NCBI GenBank assembly: GCA_964519835.1
Contig: CAZFLD010000004.1
Coordinates: 44,287-108,286, forward strand
Source of the DNA: CAZFLD01 sp964519835
GTDB lineage: Bacteria > Spirochaetota > Spirochaetia > DSM-27196 > CAZFLD01
Direction: 5' to 3'
Length of the DNA: 64,000 bases
The position numbers and the translations under genes are program-made. Positions 62,730-64,000 of this stretch are shown here, one piece after another. The stretch's first letter is position 1. Each line of letters begins with the position of its first letter. The notes below the pieces were generated by a model. It saw nothing but the letters and a program-made list of their open reading frames with translations. It did no database searches and was not told the origin of the DNA.

Positions 62730-64000
62730 ATGAGTCAAATAAGACAACAAGTACGGTTTGCGGTTGGCGCGGGACTGGTGGTCCTGGTGGCGTTCCTTAT
62801 CGCGGCGTGCTCTAATCCATTCGAGAATGATCAGGCCGGGATTCGCGTAAATCTTATCTCTCCCGAACAGAGATCCGAACTGGACACCAGACAGAGCCCC
62901 ATACAAGGTGGTGTGGCCGGCAGACAGGCCGATGGCGACACTTCGTCGATAGACCGAGTTGTGATAAGCGTTTCAGGCCGGGGACTCGATACCGTAACGC
63001 GCTCCGTGACGCGCGATGAAGCCACAACCGTTCGTCTATCCGTATCGGCAGGGCGCCGGACGGTGGAAGTCCGCGCCTTTGCCGGTGAAGTCCTCCGCTA
63101 TCGGGGCAGCGCCGATGTCGTGCTCGAGCGCGGCGAGACAGCAACCGTAACAATCGAGTTGGAGGAGGTTATTACCGAGGAGCGTAGCTCCGACAACTTG
63201 CTCACATCCTTTTCTTTTGCAAACGCGGACAATGCCGACCTGCTCTCCGATAGGACCGGCATCATCGACAACGGAGCCGGCACAATCGTGGTTTCGGTCA
63301 GCCAAGACGTGAGCGATACCGCCCGGTCGGCGCTTATTGCAACGTTTGAAGCGAGCGAAGGCGCCACCGTCTCCGTGGGCGGCACCGAGCAGACAAGCGG
63401 CGTGACCGCCAATGACTTTTCCACCGCCGATGGCGTGGACTATGTAGTCACCGCCGAGGACGGAACAGAGCGAACCTACACCGTTACATTAAGCGATCTT
63501 ACCGGTGGTTCGACCATTACCGAATTCTCGTTCTTGACAAGCGTCAACCCCACGTTGGTAACCAACCGAACGGCCACACCGGACCAAGGGGCCGGCACAA
63601 TCCAGGTGGGCGTGAGCTCCGGCTTGTCCGCCGCCGACCGGCAGAGCCTTATCGCAACGTTTACCGTTAGCGACGCCAACGCCACGGTTAGGGTCGGCGA
63701 CACCGAGCAGACAAGCGGCGTGACCGCCAACGATTTTAGCTCCGAAGTGACCTACACCGTTGCGAGCGAGGATGGGTCCACTGCCTCTTATACCGTCAGC
63801 CTCGTAAATCTAGCGGCGGGTGCCGAGATCACTTCGTTCTCGTTCGAGAAAGCCGACAACGCCGCCCTGGTCACCGACCGCCCGGGCACCATCGACGCTC
63901 TCGCGGAAACCATCGAGGTCGCGGTCAGCGAAGCCCTTATGACAGCCGACCGGCAGAGCCTTATCGCAACGTTTACCGTTAGCGACGCCAACGCCACGGT
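62730..64000 (+). CDS. lipoprotein with tandem DUF5018-like beta-sandwich repeats (partial)
   Basis: The frame is open to the window end (423 residues seen). ATG 62730 has GGAG 6 nt upstream; ATG 62718 in frame is possible. Lipobox LIAAC, Cys27. After a first beta domain (VVISVSGRGLDTVTRSVTRD...) come repeats of ~104 aa: ~63197-63511, ~63512-63826 and a third cut by the edge. Each has xSFSF..NAxLxxDRxG, SLIATF, VxVGxTEQTSGVTANDF and YTVxxEDGSTxxYTV. Likely a surface-exposed stalk or adhesin-like lipoprotein. Confidence 0.8.
   Translation, partial: MSQIRQQVRFAVGAGLVVLVAFLIAACSNPFENDQAGIRVNLISPEQRSELDTRQSPIQGGVAGRQADGDTSSIDRVVISVSGRGLDTVTRSVTRDEATTVRLSVSAGRRTVEVRAFAGEVLRYRGSADVVLERGETATVTIELEEVITEERSSDNLLTSFSFANADNADLLSDRTGIIDNGAGTIVVSVSQDVSDTARSALIATFEASEGATVSVGGTEQTSGVTANDFSTADGVDYVVTAEDGTERTYTVTLSDLTGGSTITEFSFLTSVNPTLVTNRTATPDQGAGTIQVGVSSGLSAADRQSLIATFTVSDANATVRVGDTEQTSGVTANDFSSEVTYTVASEDGSTASYTVSLVNLAAGAEITSFSFEKADNAALVTDRPGTIDALAETIEVAVSEALMTADRQSLIATFTVSDANAT
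63633..64000 (+). repeat. direct DNA repeat inside the lipoprotein gene (56 bp identical, 312-bp period)
   Basis: Bases 63633-63688 and 63945-64000 are identical over all 56 bp visible; the second copy is cut by the window end. The period of 312 bp equals one 104-residue repeat. The stretch coding TEQTSGVTANDF is also nearly identical between the first two repeats. Identity well above the surrounding repeat sequence points to recent duplication or gene conversion. Confidence 0.9.

Noticed and set aside
1..64000. tRNA, rRNA, CRISPR, insertion sequence, prophage or plasmid-origin signals
   Set aside because: None seen. The two tyrosine recombinases are housekeeping XerC and XerD, without att-like repeats or phage genes nearby.

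Overview
The window is a spirochaete chromosome segment, most likely from a free-living member of the Spirochaetales. No rRNA is present to settle the genus. The evidence is gene content and order: the run hslV-hslU-flgB-flgC-fliE-fliF-fliG-fliH-fliI-fliJ-flbB-fliK-flgD-flgE-flbD-motA-motB-fliL-fliM-fliN(fliY)-fliO-P-Q-R-flhB-A-F-G-fliA, led by the division and cell-wall (dcw) genes, is the order I recall for Borrelia and in part for Treponema. FlbB, the base protein of the spirochaete periplasmic collar, and FlbD are also present. Coding is GC-rich and very dense.

Layout. (1) 1-3443, + strand: the end of a purine operon, purF (cut by the window edge), purM, purN and purD, joined by 4-nt start/stop overlaps. 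(2) 3554-45561, - strand: 46 co-directional genes with no gap above about 140 bp. Read in the direction of transcription they are mraZ, rsmH, ftsL, murF, mraY, ftsW, ftsQ, ftsA, ftsZ, xerD, deoC, a TPR lipoprotein gene, dprA, xerC, hslV, hslU, the flagellar basal body, rod, hook, motor and export genes, flhF, flhG, fliA, an exported EF-hand-like protein and rlmB. A sigma-70-type promoter and four 10-bp-spaced MraZ boxes stand in front of mraZ. (3) 45713-50914, - strand: a GH57 glucan branching enzyme, a DUF4912-like protein, a degenerate M23-like exported protein, an anchored beta-propeller and a helical protein of unknown function. (4) 51038-55148, - strand: recN, nadK, a DegT-fold protein whose PLP lysine is replaced by His, and cheW. 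(5) 55285-57215: ribokinase (+), ribulose-phosphate epimerase (-) and a small exported gene (+) that looks frameshifted. (6) 57310-64000: a CHASE2 adenylate cyclase (-) divergent from a + strand surface cluster (small exported protein, outer-membrane barrel, FecR-domain protein, and a lipoprotein with tandem beta-sandwich repeats running off the window).

Together, regions 2-4 tie cell division, chromosome-dimer resolution, HslUV proteolysis and the full periplasmic-flagellum programme into one transcription-aligned block. The observations most worth a second look are: a hook protein (FlgE) that keeps Lys165 but has Ser at 178 and no cysteine at all, so the spirochaete lysinoalanine cross-link could not form in its known way; two genes whose only well-placed ribosome-binding site precedes an ATC codon; equal 61-bp gaps with GC hairpins on both sides of fliH; the His-for-Lys DegT protein; and a catalytically dead LytM-like protein. 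I saw no tRNA, rRNA, CRISPR array, transposon or phage.
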